DNA from: an uncultured Glaciecola sp.
GTDB lineage: Bacteria > Pseudomonadota > Gammaproteobacteria > Enterobacterales > Alteromonadaceae
Direction: 5' to 3'
Length of the DNA stretch: 45,808 bases
Assembly (NCBI GenBank): GCA_937125395.1
Contig: CAKZLI010000013.1
Coordinates: 1 to 45,808 of the forward strand
Made by a program: the position numbers and the translations under genes. The notes beneath the pieces were generated by a model, which saw nothing but the letters and a program-made list of their open reading frames with translations, was not told the DNA's origin and made no database searches. This document shows, piece by piece, positions 32,343-40,272 of this stretch. Within the stretch, counting starts at the first letter, position 1; each line of letters begins with the position of its first letter.

Positions 32343-34943
32343 ATGCATACTCACCATCGCAACTTACTTATCGTATATTCAGCCCAGTCTCACTTGGGTA
32401 CTATAACGCATTATATCACCGCTTATGTGCAACGACAGCATAATATTTGTAAACCTATTCTATGGGTCAGTGAACAATGCCCTGAATGGCTTACTAATAC
32501 TCAAAATACGCAATTATCCAAGTCTGTTAAACATATCCAACCAAAACATTATCGCCAGATATTAGGGCATGAATTTGCAATGGTCGTGTACGATGTGGAG
32601 TTGGGCGTGCGGGCCAATCCACTATGTGCCCTAATCGGTACAGTGACCATGGGCGGGATGTGTGTATTGTGGTGCCCTACCGACTCTCTAGTATCACTGC
32701 CCAATGCACTGCCGTTATCGTATCAACCGACTATCTCTGTATCCGAACCGGTCGATAAACCCGTGCGTTTTCATCAGCATTTGCTTGCTACGATACAGAG
32801 TGTCTTTGCTGATGCTGAGATCCACAAAGTAACAACGCTAGAACAGCGGTTGACTACCTGGCTGGATTATCATATAGGAGATACAGACGTCGCGGCAATT
32901 GATGCATATCGAGATGTTGCTATTACAGCCCAAAACGACATAATCCGTACCATTAATGAATCTGCACCGCGCATTGCATGCTCGGATAACACCCTCGACA
33001 CACCACAATCGTCAGCGGTTTCCCTGCCTCAATACCATATTCTTAAAGCGGATCGGGGGCGTGGTAAAAGTTATCTATTAGGACGGCTCGCGGTTGGTTT
33101 AGCTCGACAAGTGCTTATCGTGACTCACAATCACAGCGCCGCTACAAGTATAATCGAAGGCATTGTCAGTGCTAGTGCTAGGGCGAGTAGTGATCTCAAA
33201 AACGCTTTGCAACAACGCCACTTTGTCTTCAAGCAAACCCACATTCATCTTTGTGCTCCCGATGATAGTCGACTCCTATCAGCTGTAGACGCACCCGATA
33301 CGTGGTTATTAATTGATGAAGCTGCCGCTTACCCTGTTAGCTGGTTGCAGCGCCAAGTCACGTCTTTTAGTCGTATCGTCTTTGCTACTACTGTGCATGG
33401 CTATGAAAATAGTGGAATGGGCTTTACACATCGATTTTTACCCTGGTTATATGCACAAGACAAACCCACAACGCATCAATTAGAGGTGCCATTAGATATG
33501 CCAATAGATGTGCCATTAAAGGCTCAGCCCGAACAGAATTCAGATCTCAACGCGCAAACAAGTATTCATGTGCATAGTTTAGATCGCCCTATTCGTTTTA
33601 TGGCTCCGTGTCCATTAGAGGATTTTGGCTTGAGACTGTTAGGTTATGGACTATCTGGTGGTGGCTTAACTGGCAATGAACTAGAACACGCTCCAAATAA
33701 GAGTATGGCAAAGTATCCTGATGGTTTATATGCACTTGACAAGACAGTGTTACTGCAAGATATCAATCTACGTAATCAAGTAATGAGCTGTTTAATCAAT
33801 GCTCACTATCAAACTTCCCCAGATGATCTGCAACGACTGCTTGATGCCCCTGATATGCATTGCTATATCTATGTCGTCAACCAAGAACTGATTGGCTGCA
33901 TATGGCTGGTAGAGGAAGGCGGGCTGGTAGAGAATAGCCGAGAACATGATAGCCTAGAACAGGATAGCTTAGAAGAAAATAGCCTAGCTCTGGAATCCAC
34001 TACCCCTACCACCAACCATAATCATGATTCAGACAGTGTGGCATTAGCGACACAAATCAGCCAAGGTCAGCGGCGAGTCAATGGCCATTTATCATTGCAG
34101 CAGTTAAGTCTAAGTTATGGTATACCGCAATTGATGCAGCTTAACGTTTGGCGGATCAACCGCATTGCCGTGATCCCATCGGTGCAACAGCTAGGCCATG
34201 GCAGCCGCATGTTATCAGCACTGTGTGATATAGCGACACAAAGACACATTGATGCTGTGACAAGTACCTTTGGCGGCTCAGCATCACTATTACGCTTTTG
34301 GACTAAGAATGGCTTTGACTGTGTAAAAATGGGTACAAAAATAAATTCTGTCAGTGGACTAGCTAACGCTATCGTCATCAAAACAATGACTAACAAAGGT
34401 GACAATAGTGACAAGGGTAGAACTGAATCTCAGTCTACCGTGCAATTAGTGCAACAGCTTTTGACTTGGCACCACGTCAACAATCTATGGCTTGCCCGCT
34501 TGCAACAGCCCAATCCTTCTATCAATGCGGTACAGACTGATCAAGCTGGTGCTAGCGATGAAGCTGATGTGGGTGTTGAGGGTGTTGGAAGGGTTGAGAG
34601 GGTTGAGAGGGTTGAGAGGGTTGAGAGGGTTGAGAGTGATGTGACAGACAGATATGGAGCAGATCAACTGCAACATGCAATGCATTTAATTCAAGATTAC
34701 ATTGCTGGACAGCGACAACTTGCTGAGACTGAACGATTTATTTATTATTTTTTGCACTGTATGAGCAACCGTGCGCATGCTGCTTCCCAGTCCAACACGT
34801 CATGTGTACTAACGCTTCGTTATGGTCAAGGCTTGACGTTAAAGGCGGTAATGGACGTGTGTGGCTATTCAGATCATAAGGCACTTGAGCTACATCTTCG
34901 TCAGACACTACAACAACACTTAACTAGCTTTAACAAGCTATAA
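32343..34943 (+). CDS. tmcA: tRNA(Met) cytidine acetyltransferase
   Basis: Makes N4-acetylcytidine at position 34 of elongator tRNA-Met with acetyl-CoA and ATP. 866 residues; E. coli TmcA is 671. Walker A is KADRGRGKSYLLGRLA (about 234-249), Walker B LLIDEAAAYP (about 321-330) followed by FATTVHGYENSGMGF, and the GNAT acetyl-CoA loop is INRIAVIPSVQQLGHGSRM (about 604-622). The extra length is low-complexity: Asp/Glu/Ser-rich at about 525-565 between Pro-poor helices, and an Arg-Val-Glu run at about 749-765. Only major plus-strand housekeeping gene in the window; it ends at a shared terminator. Confidence 0.95.
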   Translation: MHTHHRNLLIVYSAQSHLGTITHYITAYVQRQHNICKPILWVSEQCPEWLTNTQNTQLSKSVKHIQPKHYRQILGHEFAMVVYDVELGVRANPLCALIGTVTMGGMCVLWCPTDSLVSLPNALPLSYQPTISVSEPVDKPVRFHQHLLATIQSVFADAEIHKVTTLEQRLTTWLDYHIGDTDVAAIDAYRDVAITAQNDIIRTINESAPRIACSDNTLDTPQSSAVSLPQYHILKADRGRGKSYLLGRLAVGLARQVLIVTHNHSAATSIIEGIVSASARASSDLKNALQQRHFVFKQTHIHLCAPDDSRLLSAVDAPDTWLLIDEAAAYPVSWLQRQVTSFSRIVFATTVHGYENSGMGFTHRFLPWLYAQDKPTTHQLEVPLDMPIDVPLKAQPEQNSDLNAQTSIHVHSLDRPIRFMAPCPLEDFGLRLLGYGLSGGGLTGNELEHAPNKSMAKYPDGLYALDKTVLLQDINLRNQVMSCLINAHYQTSPDDLQRLLDAPDMHCYIYVVNQELIGCIWLVEEGGLVENSREHDSLEQDSLEENSLALESTTPTTNHNHDSDSVALATQISQGQRRVNGHLSLQQLSLSYGIPQLMQLNVWRINRIAVIPSVQQLGHGSRMLSALCDIATQRHIDAVTSTFGGSASLLRFWTKNGFDCVKMGTKINSVSGLANAIVIKTMTNKGDNSDKGRTESQSTVQLVQQLLTWHHVNNLWLARLQQPNPSINAVQTDQAGASDEADVGVEGVGRVERVERVERVERVESDVTDRYGADQLQHAMHLIQDYIAGQRQLAETERFIYYFLHCMSNRAHAASQSNTSCVLTLRYGQGLTLKAVMDVCGYSDHKALELHLRQTLQQHLTSFNKL
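34590..34634. repeat. 9-bp tandem repeat, 5 x AGGGTTGAG, within tmcA
   Basis: Five exact copies; in frame they read as Arg-Val-Glu triplets. Partial, less regular copies lie just upstream (34570-34589). Multiples of nine keep the frame, so copy-number change would be tolerated. Confidence 0.95.
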
Positions 34944-34946
34944 AAA

Positions 34947-34973
34947 AAGGGTAGCTAATTTAGCTACCCTTTG
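34947..34973. terminator. bidirectional terminator between tmcA and the TonB operon
   Basis: AAGGGTAGCTAA/TTAGCTACCCTT hairpin (about 34948-34972), seven A on its left. On the minus strand it therefore ends in seven T, a strong intrinsic terminator for the TonB operon; on the plus strand, with only three T, it is weaker for tmcA. Confidence 0.85.
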
Positions 34974-35042
34974 GTCTTACTCTCTAACTCACAGTACATT
35001 TAACAAAAGACGTAGTCCATGGTCAAACATTCATTACATATT

Positions 35043-36350
35043 TTATATGTTGATCCCGCGATTTTTAGCTTTTTCTTTGATGTAAGGCGCCCATGCATTA
35101 GCGTTACGACGCATCTGCTTTGACTTCTTAGCTTCAAGTACGTGCTTATAAGCTGTGCGGAATTTGTTTTGGTAGAAATTCGCTTCCATTAATGAGAAGT
35201 GTATACGACCAGGTTCTTCAATTCCTAAATCTAACGCTTTTTCAAACGCAACCACTGCACCTTTATAATCTTCAGCAGACATTAATAATAAGCCTTGCTT
35301 ACGGAATAGTTCAGGGTTGTTATCAAAATTAGCAGCAACAGCATAGAACTTAGCTGCACTTTTGTGGTTTTTGGCAGAGTGATGCGCATTCGCTAATAAC
35401 GAATAGTTTGCTTCAGTCTTTTCAATCAACCCACTAGCTAAGTATTTTTCCAAGATTTGGGTGGCTTTGTTAGGCACATCCAATGTTGAATATAGCTGAG
35501 CATAAGCTTTGAGTTCTGACGCTTTAGTTAAGAAACCTTCCCCATAAGCGATTTCAAATGTAGATAACGCTTTCTTGTAATCTTCTACTAACATGTAGAA
35601 GAAACCAAGCTGAGTCCACCAACGCGCAGTATCCGGGAACTGACGAACAAGTTCTTCAGCTACTTTTACTGTGTTTCGGTAGTCTTTGCGCTCATAATAT
35701 GAAGTCAACTTTAACACATATGGGTTTTTGTTAACTTTACCTTCTTTAGCATACAAAGCGATGGCTTTGTCGGCTGGTGAGATAATGTTAGCAAGTTGCT
35801 TAAGCTCATAAAACGCTTGTGCCATACGAGTGTAGATAGCAGGATCTTCTTTACACGTAAAGTCCATCCAGCTGTTGTACCACTTAACCGCAGTTTTATA
35901 CTCTTTTTCTTGAAGGTTTAAGTCACCTAAAAGACGAAGTGTATCAGCATGTTCACGATCGTTTAGGATCTTAGTCGATACTGACGCTGTTAAACGAGTC
36001 ATTGCTTCTTTAGCACGCCCTTTTTCAGCAGCCAGTAAATTACCTACAAAACGATCAACATACGCTTTATCAAACGTATCTGAAGTTTCGATATCAACTA
36101 AGATCTGGATCGCATCAGCAATCAAATCTTCATTGTAAGCTTCAAAAGCACGTTGTACTTTTTTACCTGTACGCTCACCCACAATCTTAGTAGAGCCACG
36201 CTTATAGCCAGGACACATAACCGGTAAAATCGGTGCAGGTGCGGCTTTTTTAGCAGCGGCGTTACTATCTTGTGCCTGAGCGACATTAGCCGTGATTAAG
36301 CAAGTCGATAATGTTGCAGCAGCAACCGTTACTTTAAATAAATGTCTCAT
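35043..36350 (-). CDS. TPR protein of the TonB system
   Basis: 435 residues; signal peptide to about residue 26 (NVAQAQDS), then helix-turn-helix TPR-like units from about 60 to the end (for example ADTLRLLGDLNLQEKEYKTAVKWY, WWTQLGFFYMLVEDYKKALSTFE, FRKQGLLLMSAEDYKGAVVAFEKAL). Periplasmic. It directly follows tonB (one-base overlap, ATGAG/stop at 36350) and is the last gene of the operon before the terminator. TPR proteins regularly occur at this position in TtpC-type TonB loci and may assist receptor contacts; no more specific role can be deduced. Confidence 0.85.
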   Translation of the reverse strand: MRHLFKVTVAAATLSTCLITANVAQAQDSNAAAKKAAPAPILPVMCPGYKRGSTKIVGERTGKKVQRAFEAYNEDLIADAIQILVDIETSDTFDKAYVDRFVGNLLAAEKGRAKEAMTRLTASVSTKILNDREHADTLRLLGDLNLQEKEYKTAVKWYNSWMDFTCKEDPAIYTRMAQAFYELKQLANIISPADKAIALYAKEGKVNKNPYVLKLTSYYERKDYRNTVKVAEELVRQFPDTARWWTQLGFFYMLVEDYKKALSTFEIAYGEGFLTKASELKAYAQLYSTLDVPNKATQILEKYLASGLIEKTEANYSLLANAHHSAKNHKSAAKFYAVAANFDNNPELFRKQGLLLMSAEDYKGAVVAFEKALDLGIEEPGRIHFSLMEANFYQNKFRTAYKHVLEAKKSKQMRRNANAWAPYIKEKAKNRGINI

Positions 36351-36964
36351 TATGATTTATCCAATTTAAAGTCAAGCTGAACTTTCATGTTAAATTGTTT
36401 TTCAGGTTTCCCATCAACAATTTTGGGCTTGTATTTCCACTTACGTAAAGCACGTTTCGCTTCACGGTCAAATACTCGCTTAGGATCAGCTTCAATTACA
36501 GACACATCCTCTACACCACCTAATTCATTAATGGTGAAGTTTAAGCGAACCCAACCTTCTTTACCATCACGTGCTGCTTGTACAGGATACTTAGGTTCGA
36601 TACGAACGATCGGCGTTGCGTCACCATCACGGCGCATAGCACCTACACCACCAAGGTTAATGCCTACACCACCAGTATCAATACCAGGGATATTTAAGCT
36701 AAAACCATCTGCATCCGGGTCTACATCTTCCGGCTCAGTCGGCTCCATTTTGGGTGGCTGTTGTGGTGGCGGTGGTGGCGGCGGCGGCACACGATTACGC
36801 GTCTGCGTATCGTCATCCGGCGTGCTCATCACAATATCAATCACTGGCGTCGGCGGGACTTCTTCCGCTGGACGGTTAGTGTTTTCGATTAATTTTGCCA
36901 TAACAACAAACAACGTAAAGGCGATACCGGCACCAATTAAGATAGAAACTATAAATCGTCCCAT
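36350..36964 (-). CDS. tonB: TonB energy transducer
   Basis: 204 residues, the short TonB2-like form. One N-terminal membrane anchor (about 5-27, FIVSILIGAGIAFTLFVVMA), a Pro-rich stretch (VPPPPPPPPQQPP, about 60-72), an acidic segment and a C-terminal TonB domain with VRIEPKYPVQAARDGKEGWV (about 119-138) and KWKYKPKIVDGKP (about 175-187). It transfers proton-motive energy to outer-membrane receptors; at least two receptors are in this window. It is one base after the exbD stop and shares one base with the TPR gene. Confidence 0.93.
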   Translation of the reverse strand: MGRFIVSILIGAGIAFTLFVVMAKLIENTNRPAEEVPPTPVIDIVMSTPDDDTQTRNRVPPPPPPPPQQPPKMEPTEPEDVDPDADGFSLNIPGIDTGGVGINLGGVGAMRRDGDATPIVRIEPKYPVQAARDGKEGWVRLNFTINELGGVEDVSVIEADPKRVFDREAKRALRKWKYKPKIVDGKPEKQFNMKVQLDFKLDKS

Positions 36965-36965
36965 G

Positions 36966-37364
36966 TTAACCCCTCGTTGCTATAGAAATCTTATCGATTC
37001 CTGCGTCTTTTACTTGATCCATTATCTCTACCACTAAACCATGTTTGGCTTTTTCGTCAGCTTGAATAATGACATAGTCAGTTGGTTGTTCTGCTAAGAT
37101 ACGCTCTAAGTTAGCTCGTACAGAATCTGAATCAACTTGACGTTTATCTAACCAGACATCACCATCTTCGGTAATCGCGATAAAGACATTGGCATTTTTT
37201 GGCATGAATGCTTCAGAAGCTTCCGGCTTATTAACTTCAATACCGGCTTCTTTAACAAACACTGTCGTGACGATAAAAAATATCAGCATGATAAACACAA
37301 TGTCGAGCATCGGTGTCATATCAATCGCTGCATCTTCTTCTTCTTCTCTGACTTTTCTAGCCAT
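36966..37364 (-). CDS. exbD: ExbD-type biopolymer transport protein
   Basis: 132 residues. One membrane segment (about 18-38) carries the essential proton-path Asp in PMLDIVFIMLIFFIV (Asp20), followed by a periplasmic C-terminal domain. A short acidic tail EEEEDA precedes it. It sits between exbB and tonB, as in TonB2 operons, with 12 bases to exbB. Confidence 0.93.
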   Translation of the reverse strand: MARKVREEEEDAAIDMTPMLDIVFIMLIFFIVTTVFVKEAGIEVNKPEASEAFMPKNANVFIAITEDGDVWLDKRQVDSDSVRANLERILAEQPTDYVIIQADEKAKHGLVVEIMDQVKDAGIDKISIATRG

Positions 37365-37376
37365 AATTATCTCTCT

Positions 37377-37901
37377 CTAGTGATGAGGTAGGCTATCAAT
37401 GAGTTTTTCTCGTGCCAACTTCGCTTTAGTTTCTAAGCGAGATGAAACGAATAACCCTGATAATGCCGCAACCATTCCAGCCATAGTTGGAATTGTCGCC
37501 ATTGAAATACCTGCCGCCATCAAACGTGCGTTACCAGTACCTTGCGCTGCCATGGTTTCAAATACGGTAATCATTCCAGTTACAGTACCTAACAAACCAA
37601 TCAGCGGGCACATAGCCACTAACGTTCTAATAATCAACATACGTGCATTCAGCGCGTCTGATGCTTCTGAAATCCATGTATCACGGATTCTATGCGCATA
37701 CCATGAAGTGGTGTCTGTTCGGGCGTCCCAACGAGCGATAATATCGCTGCGTAACTTAGGGAAGACCGAATTCAAAAACCAATAACGCTCAACCATCAAT
37801 ACCCACATGAGGAAGAGCGCGGCAGCGACGAAATACAACACGTCACCGCCGGTAGCGATAAAGTCCCTGACAGATTCCCATAATCCAATCAGGTAATACA
37901 T
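37377..37901 (-). CDS. exbB: ExbB-type biopolymer transport protein
   Basis: 174 residues, three membrane segments (about 20-38, 85-110, 125-150), with MCPLIGLLGTVTGMITVFETMAAQGTGNARLMAAGI (about 95-130), the MotA/TolQ/ExbB signature. It is the smaller of two ExbB-like proteins in the operon. It forms the proton channel with ExbD. One base separates it from the upstream TtpC-type gene. Confidence 0.93.
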   Translation of the reverse strand: MYYLIGLWESVRDFIATGGDVLYFVAAALFLMWVLMVERYWFLNSVFPKLRSDIIARWDARTDTTSWYAHRIRDTWISEASDALNARMLIIRTLVAMCPLIGLLGTVTGMITVFETMAAQGTGNARLMAAGISMATIPTMAGMVAALSGLFVSSRLETKAKLAREKLIDSLPHH

Positions 37902-37902
37902 A

Positions 37903-39261
37903 TTACGCTTTCTCCGACTCTGCGTGCGTTGCTACGATACCAGCAGTCTGCTCATCCAAGATGTGAACGATAGACTTGCTGCGTGCCGCAACGATGCTAT
38001 GAGTTAAGATTAATGGTAAGGCTGCAATAATACCTTGTGCAGTCGTTACAAGTGCCATTGAGATTGATCCAGCCATAATACGCGGGTCACCTGTACCGAA
38101 TAACGTAATTTGTTGGAACGTCGCAATCATACCAAGTACCGTACCTAGTAGACCTAGTAACGGTGCAATCGCTGCGAAAATCTTAATGATGTTAATACCA
38201 GAATCGATGCTTGGTAATTCACGTAAGATTGCTTCATCTAACTTAAGCTCTAAGTTTTCTGTATCAGCAGTCTTGTTGGCATGATATACCTTAAGAATAC
38301 GACCTAGAGGGTTCGCTTCAGATGGGTTTTCGATGTTCTTAAGCTGAGCCGTCATTTTGCCTGATACCATGCTTAATGTAACTAGCTTATACACACCAAT
38401 TAATAGACCAATCGCTAGCATTACTGTGATGATATAACCAACTACACCACCAGCATGATAACGTTCCATCATTGTTGCTTTTTGCTTTAATAGACCAAGG
38501 ATTGAACCACGTGATGGATCAACATACACTGGAATGAAACCACTGTTTGCATCACGTAAATCTTCAGCTGAAGATACCATGTGACCATCTGGCTGACGAC
38601 CTAATGGTACGATTTGGTTATTCGCATCATCATAGACTAGGTAACCTTGTTCACCGATTAGGTTAAATGTACCAACACGAACAACATCTTGTTCCGCTGA
38701 ACCACCATCTAGGCTAATGACATTTGCTTTAAACTTAGATACACGACCTGACTCAGTCATCTCTGTTTGTAGGGCAAACCACAAGTCTTCTAGTTCACGA
38801 ATATTTGGAAGACCTTTAGAGTCTTCTGACATACGTGCTAAGAACGCATCACGACCAGGGAACTGAGCGCTAACGATAGACGTTGAAATACGACCAAACG
38901 CTTCTGAAGACGATTGACGTACCACACCAAACATTTCACCTAGAGTACCGGTAGCTTGGTCAAGTTCAATTGCTTTTTCAGACAATGTTACTTCGTTATC
39001 AGCAAATTGCTTTGCTAAACGGTCACCACGGTCTTGCTCAGCTTTTAGTTCGCGCTGGGCACGATTTAAAAGTGATTGCTTATCAGCACGAGCTGATTGG
39101 AATTCTTTTTCACGAGCTGTATTAGAACGCGCTTCAGAAACACGGTTTTGCTTAACTTGTTCAAGTAGTTGCTCAAGAGATTTCGCTTCTTGTGCTTGTA
39201 CTGAAAAAGATAACACTGCTATTGATGCTGCAGTTACTAGCGTTTTAACTATTGTTTTCAT
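37903..39261 (-). CDS. TtpC-type ExbB-like protein with periplasmic coiled coil
   Basis: 452 residues: signal peptide to about 23 (SFSVQAQEA), a long coiled coil (about 25-110, RVSEARSNTAREKEFQSA, AEQDRGDRLAKQ and so on), a periplasmic globular part, then the MotA/TolQ/ExbB channel domain with segments near 270-292, 352-378 and 395-425, including LLGLLGTVLGMIATFQ. This form, an extended ExbB preceding a normal ExbB, is TtpC of TonB2 systems in vibrios and alteromonads, needed for full activity there. It follows the DUF3450 gene by five bases. Confidence 0.88.
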   Translation of the reverse strand: MKTIVKTLVTAASIAVLSFSVQAQEAKSLEQLLEQVKQNRVSEARSNTAREKEFQSARADKQSLLNRAQRELKAEQDRGDRLAKQFADNEVTLSEKAIELDQATGTLGEMFGVVRQSSSEAFGRISTSIVSAQFPGRDAFLARMSEDSKGLPNIRELEDLWFALQTEMTESGRVSKFKANVISLDGGSAEQDVVRVGTFNLIGEQGYLVYDDANNQIVPLGRQPDGHMVSSAEDLRDANSGFIPVYVDPSRGSILGLLKQKATMMERYHAGGVVGYIITVMLAIGLLIGVYKLVTLSMVSGKMTAQLKNIENPSEANPLGRILKVYHANKTADTENLELKLDEAILRELPSIDSGINIIKIFAAIAPLLGLLGTVLGMIATFQQITLFGTGDPRIMAGSISMALVTTAQGIIAALPLILTHSIVAARSKSIVHILDEQTAGIVATHAESEKA

Positions 39262-39266
39262 TATGG

Positions 39267-40046
39267 TTACTCCGCCGACGCAGCTTTGATTGGAAGTTTA
39301 ATTAGATCCGCAGGTACAAGGTTACGGGCCATACGCACTGCATTAATCACAGAACTTAAGTACTCATCACCTAACTGTTCCCATGTGCGTGCTTCGTTGT
39401 CCCACACCCATGCATTCTTTTGATCAAGTGATAATGCTAATAACGCAGTACGACCTAAGTTAAAGAAATCAACTGTTACCACAGTACCATTGATATCAAT
39501 CTCACCTTGATAGGCTTGAATACGTGTACCGTATTCATTTTCGATTTGATACGCTTCGATTACTTGGCGGAACTGTTCAGAAACAGTCACGTTAGAGTTA
39601 GACATAACAGTACGTAAACGCTCAACACGTGCTAGACGCTCTTCAAGGTTAATCGGTACGTCTAATTTAACAAACTGTTCAAGCGAGTCGATCATACGGA
39701 ACATCAACGGTACGATATTTTGCTTGGTTTCTTCAATTGAATCAATTTGTCTTTGAAGTGAAGCGATATTACGTTGTTGATCGGCAACTAAGCTAGCAAC
39801 GTAGTCGTTATACACTTTCAAATTCTCAGTCTCATCGACTACAGCACGATATTCAACTAACAAGTCTTGCGACTGTTCGAATAACGAGTTGATTTTTTCT
39901 TGAGATTTTTTAGCAGCAACGTGAATTTTTGCTTCTTCTTTATGAAGTGCATTTAGCGGATCTGCTGAAACGACGGCACTATTACCAAGTGCAAATGCAC
40001 CTATAACAGTTGTCGCAATAAGAGTTCTCTTGCTCATTTTGGACAT
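39267..40046 (-). CDS. DUF3450 protein, first gene of the TonB operon
   Basis: 259 residues from ATG 40046 (MSKMSKRTL) with GGGA upstream; the frame is open three codons further from a TTG. Signal peptide ending VVSA (about 29), then a long coiled coil (about 38-125, EEAKIHVAAKKSQEKINSLFEQSQDLLVEY) and a C-terminal part with GEIDINGTVVTVDFFNLGRTALLALS (about 182-207) and KNAWVWDNEARTWEQL. DUF3450 proteins regularly open TtpC-type TonB loci. Probably periplasmic; biochemical role unknown. Confidence 0.88.
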   Translation of the reverse strand: MSKMSKRTLIATTVIGAFALGNSAVVSADPLNALHKEEAKIHVAAKKSQEKINSLFEQSQDLLVEYRAVVDETENLKVYNDYVASLVADQQRNIASLQRQIDSIEETKQNIVPLMFRMIDSLEQFVKLDVPINLEERLARVERLRTVMSNSNVTVSEQFRQVIEAYQIENEYGTRIQAYQGEIDINGTVVTVDFFNLGRTALLALSLDQKNAWVWDNEARTWEQLGDEYLSSVINAVRMARNLVPADLIKLPIKAASAE

Positions 40047-40081
40047 AATTCCCAACCAATTGTTTTATTTTATGTTTAACC

Positions 40082-40102
40082 TGCACGTTACAAATACGTG
40101 CA
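40082..40102. other. 7-bp hairpin in the TonB-operon leader
   Basis: TGCACGT/ACGTGCA arms with a seven-base loop, about 36-56 bases before the DUF3450 start. It could act as an operator (palindromic arms) or as a leader hairpin; nothing distinguishes these. Confidence 0.5.
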
Positions 40103-40166
40103 AGTATGTAAAAAACGTTTTAAGTAAAAATGAATAATGGACATACATAACGCCCATAACATGTAA

Positions 40167-40195
40167 ATAATCCCATAATAGACGGTGTTTATCAA
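40167..40195 (-). promoter_or_regulatory. candidate promoter of the TonB operon
   Basis: Minus-strand TTGATA (40190-40195), 17-bp spacer, GATTAT (40167-40172), about 120 bases upstream of the DUF3450 start. I saw no recognisable Fur box in the gap. Confidence 0.4.
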
Positions 40196-40272
40196 GCTAA
40201 CATATCTTTAACAACGTAAATAAATTTGTTGACAGAATAAGTTTTGTTGTCACACCGTCATTACATTACCGG

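Noticed and set aside
36387..37037. 216-residue plus-strand open frame over tonB with a Gly-rich run
   Set aside because: It is the mirror of the Pro-rich region of tonB on the opposite strand; it has no ribosome site and the minus-strand gene is unquestionable.
40056..40272. Fur box in the TonB-operon promoter region
   Set aside because: I looked for a GATAATGATAATCATTATC-like pattern and found nothing close enough.
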